64,000 nucleotides of DNA from Fusibacter ferrireducens. Its GTDB lineage: Bacteria > Bacillota > Clostridia > Peptostreptococcales > Acidaminobacteraceae. Within the stretch, counting starts at the first letter, position 1. Every line of letters starts with the position of its first letter. The stretch is from assembly GCF_015352425.1 (NCBI RefSeq), contig NZ_JADKNH010000002.1:295169-359168 (forward strand). The letters run 5' to 3'. Of the stretch, positions 50,887-58,349 are shown one piece after another. A program made the position numbers and the translations under genes. The notes beneath the pieces are model-generated. The model made no database searches. It saw only the letters and a list, made by a program, of their open reading frames with translations, and was not told the DNA's origin.

Positions 50887-52539
50887 CTAAGCAGTCACTT
50901 GATCCTCAACTGCCTGATCCTCATATTCTTCCATCATTGTTTCAAAATGATCTAGATCCTTAATATATTTCTGACGTTTATATGCTTTTTGGACACTTCG
51001 AAGCAATAAAAAACTCATTATGATCAGAATGATTGCAAAAGGCAATCCAGTTGCTATAACAGCTGTTTGGAGTGCTTTAAGCGCTGTTTCACCGCCAATG
51101 AGCAGTAGTACTATCGCTACAAGGCCTTCCATACTCGCCCAAAATACTCTCTGTGTCACTGGTGAATTGAGTTTTCCCCCTGATGTAATGTTATCCACTA
51201 CGAGTGATCCAGAGTCACTCGAAGTAACAAAGAACGAAATGACAAGTACAGTACCTGCTAACGATAATCCTGTTTTAATGGCGCCCTCTAATAGAGGCAC
51301 ATTTAAGTTCTGAATCATTTCAAATATTGCTACAGGTAGATTGTTGCCAACGGTTTCAAACAAAGCTCCTGAAGTCAGCCCGTTAATATGCATTGCCGTC
51401 CCTCCAAATACTGTCAGCCAAATAAATGAAAGCAATGAAGGTACAATTAAGACAGCCAATACGAATTCTCGAACAGTTCTCCCTTTGGAGATTCGAGCAA
51501 TAAACATGCCCACAAATGGCGACCAAGAAATCCACCACGCAAGGTAAAACACAGACCAACTTGCCTGCCATGTACTTCCATCTGTGCTGACAAAAAATGA
51601 GGCATTAATAAAATTATTCATATAAAGTCCAAGTGAATTGCTAAATAATTTCACCAAATAACCTGTAGGGCCCAAAACAAAAATCACAGCTAAAAACAAA
51701 CCTGCAAGTTTGATATTGAGTTCAGATAAAATTTTAACGCCTTTATCAAGTCCTGTCACAACACTTATAGTGGCAAGTCCTGTTATCCCCACAATTAATA
51801 GGACCTGAGTCATTACACTCACATGGATTCCAAACAAATAGTTCAATCCACTGTTAATCTGCTGAACACCCAAACCCAATGATGTTGCAAGACCAAATAA
51901 ACACGATACCACTGCTAAGATATCAATCATGTCACCCCAAAATCCAAATATTTTGTCCTTTAATAAAGGATAAAATACCGATCTTAAAGAAAGTGGCAAT
52001 TTTTTATTGTAGGCAAAAAATGCAAGCGAAAGAGAAATCAATGCATATATACCCCAAGGGTGTAGTCCCCAATGGAAAAAAGTTGTGGCCATTGCCTGTG
52101 TATCCCCCATGTTGCTATTAAAAATAGGGGGCTTTTGCATCAGGTGATAGAGGGGTTCGCCCACTGACCAGAACATCAGTCCAATACCCATTCCAGCTGA
52201 CATCAGCATGGAATACCAAGAAAAATTACTGAACTCTGGTTGAGCGTCTACTCCACCAATTTTTACACTCCCAAGTTTTGAAAAAGCCATAATTAAACTT
52301 ACTAAAATAAAGAAATTACTGCTGAGTACAAATAGCCAGTCAAAATTGGATACGATAACTGTATTTATAATGCCAAACACTGTATTTGCTCTATCTAAAT
52401 CCACGAAGGCAAAAAGGGCAAAAAGAATGATGATCAATCCTGCTCCAATAGAGACCGCTGGATTCAAATCTAGCCCATATTTAGTGAAATTTCGACTGAA
52501 TAGTTTCTCTTCAGCCACTGTTTTTAACTTTTGACTCAT
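50887..52539 (-). CDS. BCCT family betaine/choline/carnitine-type transporter
   Basis: A 550-residue sodium- or proton-coupled transporter of trimethylammonium compounds with 12 hydrophobic segments. Family motifs include SAGMGIGLMFWSVGEPLYHL (near residue 97) and WWISWSPFVGMFIARISKGR with the Trp box of the substrate site. The ATG at 52537-52539 follows AAAGGAG. Convergent with the MATE gene. The leader is 420 nt long and carries a folded RNA and a strong terminator. Glycine betaine or choline is likely; it may serve osmoprotection or catabolism. Confidence 0.93.
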   Translation of the reverse strand: MSQKLKTVAEEKLFSRNFTKYGLDLNPAVSIGAGLIIILFALFAFVDLDRANTVFGIINTVIVSNFDWLFVLSSNFFILVSLIMAFSKLGSVKIGGVDAQPEFSNFSWYSMLMSAGMGIGLMFWSVGEPLYHLMQKPPIFNSNMGDTQAMATTFFHWGLHPWGIYALISLSLAFFAYNKKLPLSLRSVFYPLLKDKIFGFWGDMIDILAVVSCLFGLATSLGLGVQQINSGLNYLFGIHVSVMTQVLLIVGITGLATISVVTGLDKGVKILSELNIKLAGLFLAVIFVLGPTGYLVKLFSNSLGLYMNNFINASFFVSTDGSTWQASWSVFYLAWWISWSPFVGMFIARISKGRTVREFVLAVLIVPSLLSFIWLTVFGGTAMHINGLTSGALFETVGNNLPVAIFEMIQNLNVPLLEGAIKTGLSLAGTVLVISFFVTSSDSGSLVVDNITSGGKLNSPVTQRVFWASMEGLVAIVLLLIGGETALKALQTAVIATGLPFAIILIIMSFLLLRSVQKAYKRQKYIKDLDHFETMMEEYEDQAVEDQVTA

Positions 52540-52706
52540 TAAAATGTTGCTCCTTTCACACTTGGTTAGAGTGTCTAAATCCAAAAGTTGACCCTATGAT
52601 GTGGTTTACAGCAAGTACGCTATACAGCATAGGGTAAAGGGTTCATGCGAAATTGGATTTTGACACTCTAACTATACTTTCAATCTTTTCAACTGCACAA
52701 ATCTAC

Positions 52707-52754
52707 AAAAAAAGACACTCTAACACTTTGATTAATCAAAGAGTTAGAGTGTCT
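52707..52754 (-). terminator. Strong terminator inside the BCCT leader
   Basis: Minus-strand stem of 20 bp with one mismatch (52735-52754 with 52713-52732, 2-nt turn) followed by T7. It sits 170 nt upstream of the BCCT start, so it must be read through for expression from the promoter at 52968-52996. The arm sequence GTTAGAGTGTC occurs again at 52662-52672 and its complement at 52565-52576. Confidence 0.85.
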
Positions 52755-52961
52755 AAGTTTCGACAATTATGCCTCACTTTATACCATCATTGATAGTATA
52801 GCGCATGTCCTTGCGAACCTGCACAGACCCCAGTTCTTACAAGCATTTTTAGGCATCCTTTCACTTCTAGTATAGAAGACTTACGCTAATCTACAACTAT
52901 AAATGCATATCACCGCTCGTAATCTAAGCTACTCCAAATGCTTACTTCATGTTGAATTACT
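52755..52961 (-). ncRNA. Structured leader RNA of the BCCT gene (unrecognised, riboswitch-like)
   Basis: From the predicted start at about 52961 the RNA contains a possible three-way junction. ATGCCT (near 52856) pairs with AGGCAT (near 52771) as a closing stem. Inside are a GNRA-capped hairpin at 52801-52824 (GTGCA-G-GTTC-GCAA-GGAC-A-TGCGC) and the hairpin TATACTATC/GATGGTATA (52780-52801). A CTTCTA/TAGAAG hairpin lies further upstream. A terminator follows at once. I do not recognise it as glycine, SAM, T-box, guanidine, cyclic di-GMP or ydaO type. It could also be a separate small RNA. Confidence 0.6.
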
Positions 52962-52967
52962 TCTTAT

Positions 52968-52996
52968 ATTATACCACATGATGCAAGCTGACGCAA
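52968..52996 (-). promoter_or_regulatory. Promoter of the BCCT leader
   Basis: Minus-strand TTGCGT (52991-52996), 17 nt, TATAAT (52968-52973). The transcript would start near 52961, overlapping nothing else and giving a 420-nt leader. The promoter begins just before the end of the MerR-type gene (53004). Confidence 0.78.
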
Positions 52997-53003
52997 ATAG
53001 GGC

Positions 53004-53804
53004 TTATTTAATGGGAATCAAAATTTCTGTTTCATACTTTTCAGGATTGCCTTTCATAAGCATGCCTGGACCTTTTCGGTAAACTTCTCTGCTCGGCGTG
53101 TAAGTTTCTAGCTTATTTGCTTTTATATAGTCAGTAATAATTTTATAACTGTTGGATAAGTGTTCATAAGGACCCACATGGACATATTTCACGCATCGGA
53201 TCTCTGGCAACATGCGCGTTTTCACCTCATCCTTTTTAACCTCTTTTTTCACTGGAACAGCCACTTCAATATCTGCATCCGCTTCCATGTAATCTTCATC
53301 ATAATACAGTGAGAAGGGTGCGCCTTCGGCATTCATCCCAGCTGCTTTATACAATTTGCCAATATAAATACCTAAATCCTCATAACGTCCTTTATATCTT
53401 AAACAAGCCACTTTTACTGCTGGCATATTAACGATTTCAACTTCATATAATTTGGACACCGCTTTGACCTCCTTCATATAATTCACTTCTTTTATCAGCG
53501 CCTTTTGATCCCTTTTGATCATAGTCACCTGTGTTTCCAGTTGCTCATGCTTTTCAAGTAAAAAATCTGCTAAGTCATCCATATGATCAATCCTTGGAAG
53601 CACTTCAAGCAGTTCTTGTATTGAAAAATTAAACCGTCTCAACGTTTTGATCATCATAGCCTTTTGAAAATTTTCATCATCATAGTATCGATAGCCAGTA
53701 GCTTCATCTATCTTCGCAGGCACTAGAAGTTTAATTTCATTGTAATATCTTAACGTCTTCACAGATAAAAAAGTAATCTTAGAAAATTCTCCAATTTTGT
53801 ACAC
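53004..53804 (-). CDS. MerR family regulator with GyrI-like effector domain
   Basis: A 266-residue activator. Residues 1-70 are the MerR DNA-binding part (YKIGEFSKITFLSVKTLRYYNEIKLL and GYRYYDDENF), then a coiled-coil dimer helix (about 75-120). The C-terminal half is a GyrI-like/BmrR-type ligand-binding fold (PAVKVACLRYKGRYEDLG, ECV-like strand RCVKYVHVGPYEHL). It may sense a drug or lipophilic cation. It is followed by the BCCT leader and preceded by a second GyrI-like protein. Confidence 0.9.
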   Translation of the reverse strand: MYKIGEFSKITFLSVKTLRYYNEIKLLVPAKIDEATGYRYYDDENFQKAMMIKTLRRFNFSIQELLEVLPRIDHMDDLADFLLEKHEQLETQVTMIKRDQKALIKEVNYMKEVKAVSKLYEVEIVNMPAVKVACLRYKGRYEDLGIYIGKLYKAAGMNAEGAPFSLYYDEDYMEADADIEVAVPVKKEVKKDEVKTRMLPEIRCVKYVHVGPYEHLSNSYKIITDYIKANKLETYTPSREVYRKGPGMLMKGNPEKYETEILIPIK

Positions 53805-53855
53805 TAAAAGTCACTCCCTATTTTCAACATCACTAAAATACTATTTTTAAGATGC

Positions 53856-54467
53856 CTATTTTACAGTGTATCTTAAAACCGTCTTATTCTTTTCTGGTGC
53901 AGTTTTACGAACGTCTGTAATGTAAATTTCTCTGTGTTCATGTGTGGTCCGCTCCAGTCCATTTAAATTGCAAAAAGCACTCATCTTTTCAAAGCTTTCC
54001 GGCTCATTATCATAAGGACCTATATGAAGCATTTGGACACATTTTTCTTCAGGATACTCTTTAAAGGCCATCTCTGGTATCAAAGGATTTTTTTTCTTCT
54101 TAAATGCACTTTCCATATAGATTGGCGCCCATTTCTCAGTCAAAAAATCCGGTTGTCTAATCATCAGATCAAACTTCAAATTATTTTTATCAAATTCTCT
54201 TAACTCAGGATTTATAAAATCCCAAACCCCTTCAAGCGGATAAACCGTATACTCATAATAGCCTTCAGGGACATCCGAATTTTTATACGACATCCTAACG
54301 GCGTAAGATACGGCATATAAAGCAGCGATGTATTCTGAAAAAAAAGCATCATTTGGATTCCCCTCACCACTTAATACCATGTACTTCATCGCAGGTACTT
54401 TGATGATTTCTGGTGATGTTTTTGGTACGTAAAGTGATTTCTCATGTTTCTTCCATTCTCTCTTCAT
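53856..54467 (-). CDS. GyrI-like small-molecule-binding domain protein
   Basis: A 203-residue protein of the stand-alone GyrI-like group: KVPAMKYMVLSGEGNPNDAFFSEYIAALY at the N-terminus and KCVQMLHIGPYDNEPESFEKM further on. Such proteins bind or hydrolyse hydrophobic small molecules. It lies 51 nt upstream of the MerR gene whose effector domain is of the same fold, so both may deal with the same compound. Ribosome site GAGAGGAG, 11 nt before the ATG. Confidence 0.85.
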   Translation of the reverse strand: MKREWKKHEKSLYVPKTSPEIIKVPAMKYMVLSGEGNPNDAFFSEYIAALYAVSYAVRMSYKNSDVPEGYYEYTVYPLEGVWDFINPELREFDKNNLKFDLMIRQPDFLTEKWAPIYMESAFKKKKNPLIPEMAFKEYPEEKCVQMLHIGPYDNEPESFEKMSAFCNLNGLERTTHEHREIYITDVRKTAPEKNKTVLRYTVK

Positions 54468-54620
54468 TTTTTCAGCTCCTCTCTATGTATAGCTTACTGC
54501 CTCCAGCGCACTGGAGAGTCAAGGACTAATTATTCAAAATATTAAATTATTTACGCCCTATATACTATTATACCTTGAATTTTGATTTTCACTTACAATT
54601 AATACGTTTATTCTTTTTCA

Positions 54621-54670
54621 AAAAAAAACATCCTAAAATCAGGGTGTCAGGGTTCTGATCTTAGAATGTT
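54621..54670 (-). terminator. Terminator of the amtB-glnA-ANTAR operon
   Basis: An interrupted stem (AACAT, CTAA, ATCAG with CTGAT, TTAG, ATGTT) followed on the minus strand by T8. It lies 168 nt after the ANTAR gene. In between (54671-54837) a stem ATACTCAG/CTGAGTAT spans the gene end; no further gene is supported. Confidence 0.75.
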
Positions 54671-54837
54671 CTTTTATTTTATATTATATGATTTAAGGAG
54701 TAAGATGTTTCCATCTTATTGAAGAGTTTGAACTTCATTTGTATATATTTTGAGGTTTTATTATATCAAGTGTATCAAGTTTATTGTTATAAGTTTCAAT
54801 TAAATTATCCTTTCTTAAGTCATACTCAGTAAGGATG

Positions 54838-55422
54838 TCAGGACTTTCCTGAGTATTTCTTGAGAACGGCTCGAGCAATGGCATCTATTTTTACAGAATG
54901 ATCCATGCTTTTTTTTCTCATGTACTGGTAGGCTTGCTCTTCACTGAGCTGCCATTTCGCCATGAGTATTGCTTTAGCTCTTTGAATCACATCATCTTTC
55001 GGCATATCCTTCTTTTCCCGTTCGCGGATAGCCGAAATTTTCTTTTCCTCTCTAATTTGCGATAAGGCAGTCGCTATTACAGTTAAAAAGTGATTTCGAT
55101 CCAAGGGTTTTTGTACATATCTACCAAGCATCGTTTGAGAAAGTAGGTGTCTAAAATCATCATTTACAGAGTCCGTCATTGGAACGACCTTTGATAAATG
55201 ATCGACCTCGATGATATGAACCATCTGGGTTGTATTAATCCCCCTTAACGCAACATCTAGCAAAATCAGGTCAGGCAGAACTTGACGTGCCAGACGAATT
55301 GTCTTATATGGATCTTTAGCTTCAAAGACCGCATATCCTTCTTGCATCAGCCATGTACAAATTTGAGTTCTCACAGTTGTGTTCTGTTCAGCTACAACGA
55401 TTTTTGAGCGAATAGCCTTCAT
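54838..55422 (-). CDS. ANTAR-domain response regulator (RNA-binding antiterminator)
   Basis: A 194-residue protein. Residues 5-120 are a receiver-like domain (KIVVAEQNTTVRTQI; the phosphoacceptor Asp is in LILLDVALRG; Lys is in YVQKPLD). After a short coiled coil comes the ANTAR domain: IQRAKAILMAKWQLSEEQAY and IDAIARAVLKKY. ANTAR proteins bind hairpins with an A1/G4 hexanucleotide loop and stop terminators from forming. Such a hairpin lies in the leader of this very operon (58202-58217). The second acidic residue in the receiver is replaced (AEQN), so normal phosphorylation is uncertain. It starts 6 nt after glnA. Confidence 0.9.
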   Translation of the reverse strand: MKAIRSKIVVAEQNTTVRTQICTWLMQEGYAVFEAKDPYKTIRLARQVLPDLILLDVALRGINTTQMVHIIEVDHLSKVVPMTDSVNDDFRHLLSQTMLGRYVQKPLDRNHFLTVIATALSQIREEKKISAIREREKKDMPKDDVIQRAKAILMAKWQLSEEQAYQYMRKKSMDHSVKIDAIARAVLKKYSGKS

Positions 55423-55428
55423 AATGGC

Positions 55429-56766
55429 TTAAAACTTTCTCAAATAACGATCTAGTTCCCATTTTGACACATACTTTGAATACTCATTCCATTCATACAT
55501 TGCGGCTTCTTTAAAACGTTTGTAGGCATGCTTGCCTATTGCTTCTTTCATCAAGGGACTCAGCGAAAAGGCTTCTACCGCTTCACAAAGTGTTGATGGT
55601 AGTCGCTCCATTCCAAGCGTCTCTATGTCTTCATCGGTAATATGGTAGAGATTGCTTGAAATAGGTTCTGGTGGGCGTTTATTTTTCTTTATCCCATCAA
55701 GTCCTGCTTTTAAAGTAGCAGCCAGTGCCAAATATGGATTTGCACTAGGATCAGGACTACGGAGCTCCAATCGTGTAGATTTCCCACGACCTGCAGGTAC
55801 CCGGATGAGTGGACTTCTGTTGGATAAAGACCAAGCAACCAGAATAGGGGCTTCGTAACCAGGAATCAATCGCTTATAAGAATTCACGGTTGGATTCGTG
55901 AGTGCTGTAAATGATCGAGCATGTTCCAGCAACCCACCAAGAAATGCATAGGCCTTATCAGAGAGCTCGATTGCATCTTCTGGATCATAAAAGACATTTT
56001 CGCCATTTTCACCAGATAATGAGATGTTGAGATGCATGCCAGAGCCACTGATCCCCACAAGAGGTTTCGCCATAAAAGTTGCATGTAAACCATGTCTTTG
56101 AGCAATGATCCTCACAACCATTTTAAAGGTCATGATGTTATCTGCTGTTTTTAAGGCATCTGCATATTCAAAATCAATTTCATGCTGACCTGTAGCCACC
56201 TCGTGATGCGAGGTTTCGATCTTAAAGCCCATGGATTTAAGAGTCATGGAGATATCATTTCTTGCATTGCCTCCCATGTCCATTGGTGCCAAATCGAAGT
56301 AGCTTGCTTGGTCGTGCACTTCCAGAGACGGATTGCCAAATTCATCCGTATGAAAGAGAAAGAACTCGCATTCAGGACCGACGTTCATAGTGTATCCCAT
56401 GCCTTCGGAATCCTTTAATGCCTTTTTTAGAATATATCTTGGACAACCTTCAAATGGTGTGCCATCCATTTTATAAACATCACAAATCAAACGCGCTTCT
56501 CTTGGGGAAGAAGTCCACGGGAATACCGTGAAAGTAGCAATGTCTGGCATCAAGTACATATCGGACTCTTCCACTCTGACAAACCCATCGATACTGGACC
56601 CATCAAAGGTAATCCCGCCATCAAGTGCTTTGTCAATTTGGTGTGCCATAATCGATACATTTTTAGTAATGCCTGTGATGTCTGTAAACTGAAGATGAAT
56701 CAAATCCACTTCAAGTGCCTCAATCAAATCCTTCAACTCTCTCTTTTCATCGGAAATAAATGACAT
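55429..56766 (-). CDS. glnA: Glutamine synthetase type I
   Basis: A 445-residue enzyme that makes glutamine from glutamate and ammonium. The catalytic grasp is normal: FDGSSIDGFVRVEESDMYLMPD, then the ATP/metal region GPECEFFLF, HHEVATGQHEIDF and the NPTVNSYKRLIPGYEAP loop. Length fits the Gram-positive GSI-alpha group, which lacks the adenylylation loop of enteric enzymes. It stands between amtB (33 nt upstream) and the ANTAR gene. It should be induced under nitrogen limitation via the leader. Confidence 0.96.
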   Translation of the reverse strand: MSFISDEKRELKDLIEALEVDLIHLQFTDITGITKNVSIMAHQIDKALDGGITFDGSSIDGFVRVEESDMYLMPDIATFTVFPWTSSPREARLICDVYKMDGTPFEGCPRYILKKALKDSEGMGYTMNVGPECEFFLFHTDEFGNPSLEVHDQASYFDLAPMDMGGNARNDISMTLKSMGFKIETSHHEVATGQHEIDFEYADALKTADNIMTFKMVVRIIAQRHGLHATFMAKPLVGISGSGMHLNISLSGENGENVFYDPEDAIELSDKAYAFLGGLLEHARSFTALTNPTVNSYKRLIPGYEAPILVAWSLSNRSPLIRVPAGRGKSTRLELRSPDPSANPYLALAATLKAGLDGIKKNKRPPEPISSNLYHITDEDIETLGMERLPSTLCEAVEAFSLSPLMKEAIGKHAYKRFKEAAMYEWNEYSKYVSKWELDRYLRKF

Positions 56767-56798
56767 TTTGCCTCCTGTAAAATGGTAACTACTTCAAA

Positions 56799-58055
56799 TT
56801 AAATTGTCGTTTGATTTACCATTTTTTCTTTTTTGATTTCAAAGTCTGCATATCCGACCATGCCATGTTCCTCAATGTCAAGGCCAAGCGTTTCTTCTCG
56901 AGCACTTACTCTGAGTCCCATTGTCATGTCGATTACCTTAAAGAGTACAAATGAGCTGCTTATTGTCCAGAATGCTGTTGCCGAAACACCAATAATTTGT
57001 GTTGCTAAAAGACTGAAATCGCCGGTGTAAAGCAATCCACCTTCAACCGCAAACACACCTACCATCAAGGTTCCAAATACACCGCAAGCACCATGTACTG
57101 CAAATGCACCAACAGGATCATCAATGAGTAATACTTCGTCAACAAATTTTGTAACATAAACAACAATTACCCCTGATAGAAGACCAATGACAACTGCAGC
57201 TTCCATGCTTACAGCATCTGTTCCTGCTGTAATACCTACAAGTCCTGCAAGTGCACCATTTAAAGTCATTCCTACATCAGGTTTTTTATGTCTAATCCAA
57301 GTGATCGCCATTGCGCCAACGGCTCCTGCTGCTGCAGAGAGGTTCGTCGTCATGAAGATGTGTCCCACAAGTGTAGGGTCCCCCATAGACAATGTCGAGC
57401 CTGGATTGAAACCAAACCAGCCAAACCATAGAATGAAGACACCAAGTGCTCCAAGAGTAATACTATGACCTGGTATAGAGTTAGATCTTCCCTTTTCATA
57501 TTTTCCAAGTCGAGGTCCAATAACTTTAGCACCGACAAGTGCTGCCCAGCCGCCAACAGAATGAACTACTGTGGAACCGGCAAAATCATGGAATCCTCTA
57601 GCTGCCAACCAGCCACCGCCCCAGATCCAATGACCTACAACGGGATAGACAACTGCACTAATAACAAAACTAAAAACTAAATATGAGGCAAATTTTGTTC
57701 TTTCAGCCATGGCACCAGAAACGATTGTCGCCGCTGTTGCACAAAATACTGTCTGGAAAATAATAAAAGCTTCAACTGGGATTGTAAGTCCCAAATGTTC
57801 GTAAGTGCCACCTGAGAATAAATTGACTTTACCCACAAAACCTAATATGTCTGTGTTGAACATCAATCCAAATCCAAATAGCCAAAAGATTAAAGAACCC
57901 ACTGAAAAATCCATAAAGTTTTTCATAATAATATTGCCTGAATTCTTTGCTCTTGTAAATCCTGTTTCTACCATTGCAAAACCAGCTTGCATAAAAAATA
58001 CTAAACAGGTTGCAACTAATACCCACATCGTGTCAATTGATCTTAATGTATCCAT
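56799..58055 (-). CDS. amtB: Ammonium transporter, Amt family
   Basis: A 418-residue channel with 11 hydrophobic segments. AGFAMVETGFTRAKNSGNIIMKN near residue 23, FWLFGFGLMF and DPVGAFAVHGACG with one of the pore His residues are typical. The start is the ATG at 58053-58055 behind GGGGGA; the longer frame enters the leader. No glnK-type gene is adjacent, which is unusual because Amt channels are mostly paired with PII proteins. It is controlled by the ANTAR-type leader. Confidence 0.94.
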   Translation of the reverse strand: MDTLRSIDTMWVLVATCLVFFMQAGFAMVETGFTRAKNSGNIIMKNFMDFSVGSLIFWLFGFGLMFNTDILGFVGKVNLFSGGTYEHLGLTIPVEAFIIFQTVFCATAATIVSGAMAERTKFASYLVFSFVISAVVYPVVGHWIWGGGWLAARGFHDFAGSTVVHSVGGWAALVGAKVIGPRLGKYEKGRSNSIPGHSITLGALGVFILWFGWFGFNPGSTLSMGDPTLVGHIFMTTNLSAAAGAVGAMAITWIRHKKPDVGMTLNGALAGLVGITAGTDAVSMEAAVVIGLLSGVIVVYVTKFVDEVLLIDDPVGAFAVHGACGVFGTLMVGVFAVEGGLLYTGDFSLLATQIIGVSATAFWTISSSFVLFKVIDMTMGLRVSAREETLGLDIEEHGMVGYADFEIKKEKMVNQTTI

Positions 58056-58156
58056 GCGAATCCCCCACTTTCTAATTTGTTGGCTCATAACATGGACAGC
58101 TGTCCTAATTGCTCATAAAATCACTGTGACTTGGCCTATGACTGCATATAAATAAT

Positions 58157-58209
58157 AAAAAAGACGTCATCAATGAAAGAGAAATTTTTCTCTTTTTTTT
58201 GAAGACGCC
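58157..58209 (-). terminator. Attenuator terminator upstream of amtB
   Basis: Minus strand: GGCGTC (58204-58209) pairs with GACGTC (58163-58168), enclosing an AAAGAGAAA/TTTCTCTTT stem, followed by T6. Its 5' arm overlaps the ANTAR-type hairpin at 58202-58217, so the two structures exclude each other. Confidence 0.8.
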
Positions 58210-58217
58210 ATTGCCTT
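58202..58217 (-). promoter_or_regulatory. ANTAR-binding hairpin (P2 type) in the amtB leader
   Basis: AAGGC-AATGGC-GTCTT on the minus strand: a 5-bp stem with a six-base loop having A at position 1 and G at position 4, the recognition mark of ANTAR proteins. The paired upstream hairpin (P1) that most ANTAR targets have is not clear here; the ACAG near 58245 is the only candidate. Confidence 0.75.
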
Positions 58218-58265
58218 AATGTTTAATTTTATGAGTAATTATACTGTATACAGGTTTAATATTTA

Positions 58266-58294
58266 CTGATTATAATACAGACTTTTATCTTTTG
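58266..58294 (-). promoter_or_regulatory. Promoter of the amtB-glnA-ANTAR operon
   Basis: Minus-strand TTGCAA, 17 nt, TATAAT (coordinates accurate to a few bases). The leader from here to the amtB start is about 205 nt and contains the ANTAR hairpin and the attenuator. Confidence 0.7.
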
Positions 58295-58349
58295 CAAGTC
58301 TTTTTTAAAAAAAAATCATTTTTTTTTTGCACACAACTTTAAAATGCAT

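Noticed and set aside
52540-52961. Known riboswitch classes (T-box, glycine, ydaO, SRP or 6S RNA) for the BCCT leader
   Set aside because: The conserved cores of these RNAs are not seen; only generic structure and a GNRA hairpin are shared.
54671-54837. Open stretch of about 40 codons after the ANTAR gene (reads ESPDILTEYDLRKDNLIETY)
   Set aside because: No start codon or ribosome site, overlaps the ANTAR gene end, and no family resemblance; not supportable as a gene or remnant.
58220-58260. First (P1) hairpin of a dual ANTAR motif
   Set aside because: The only AxxG candidate (near 58245) lacks a convincing stem, so only the P2 hairpin is reported.
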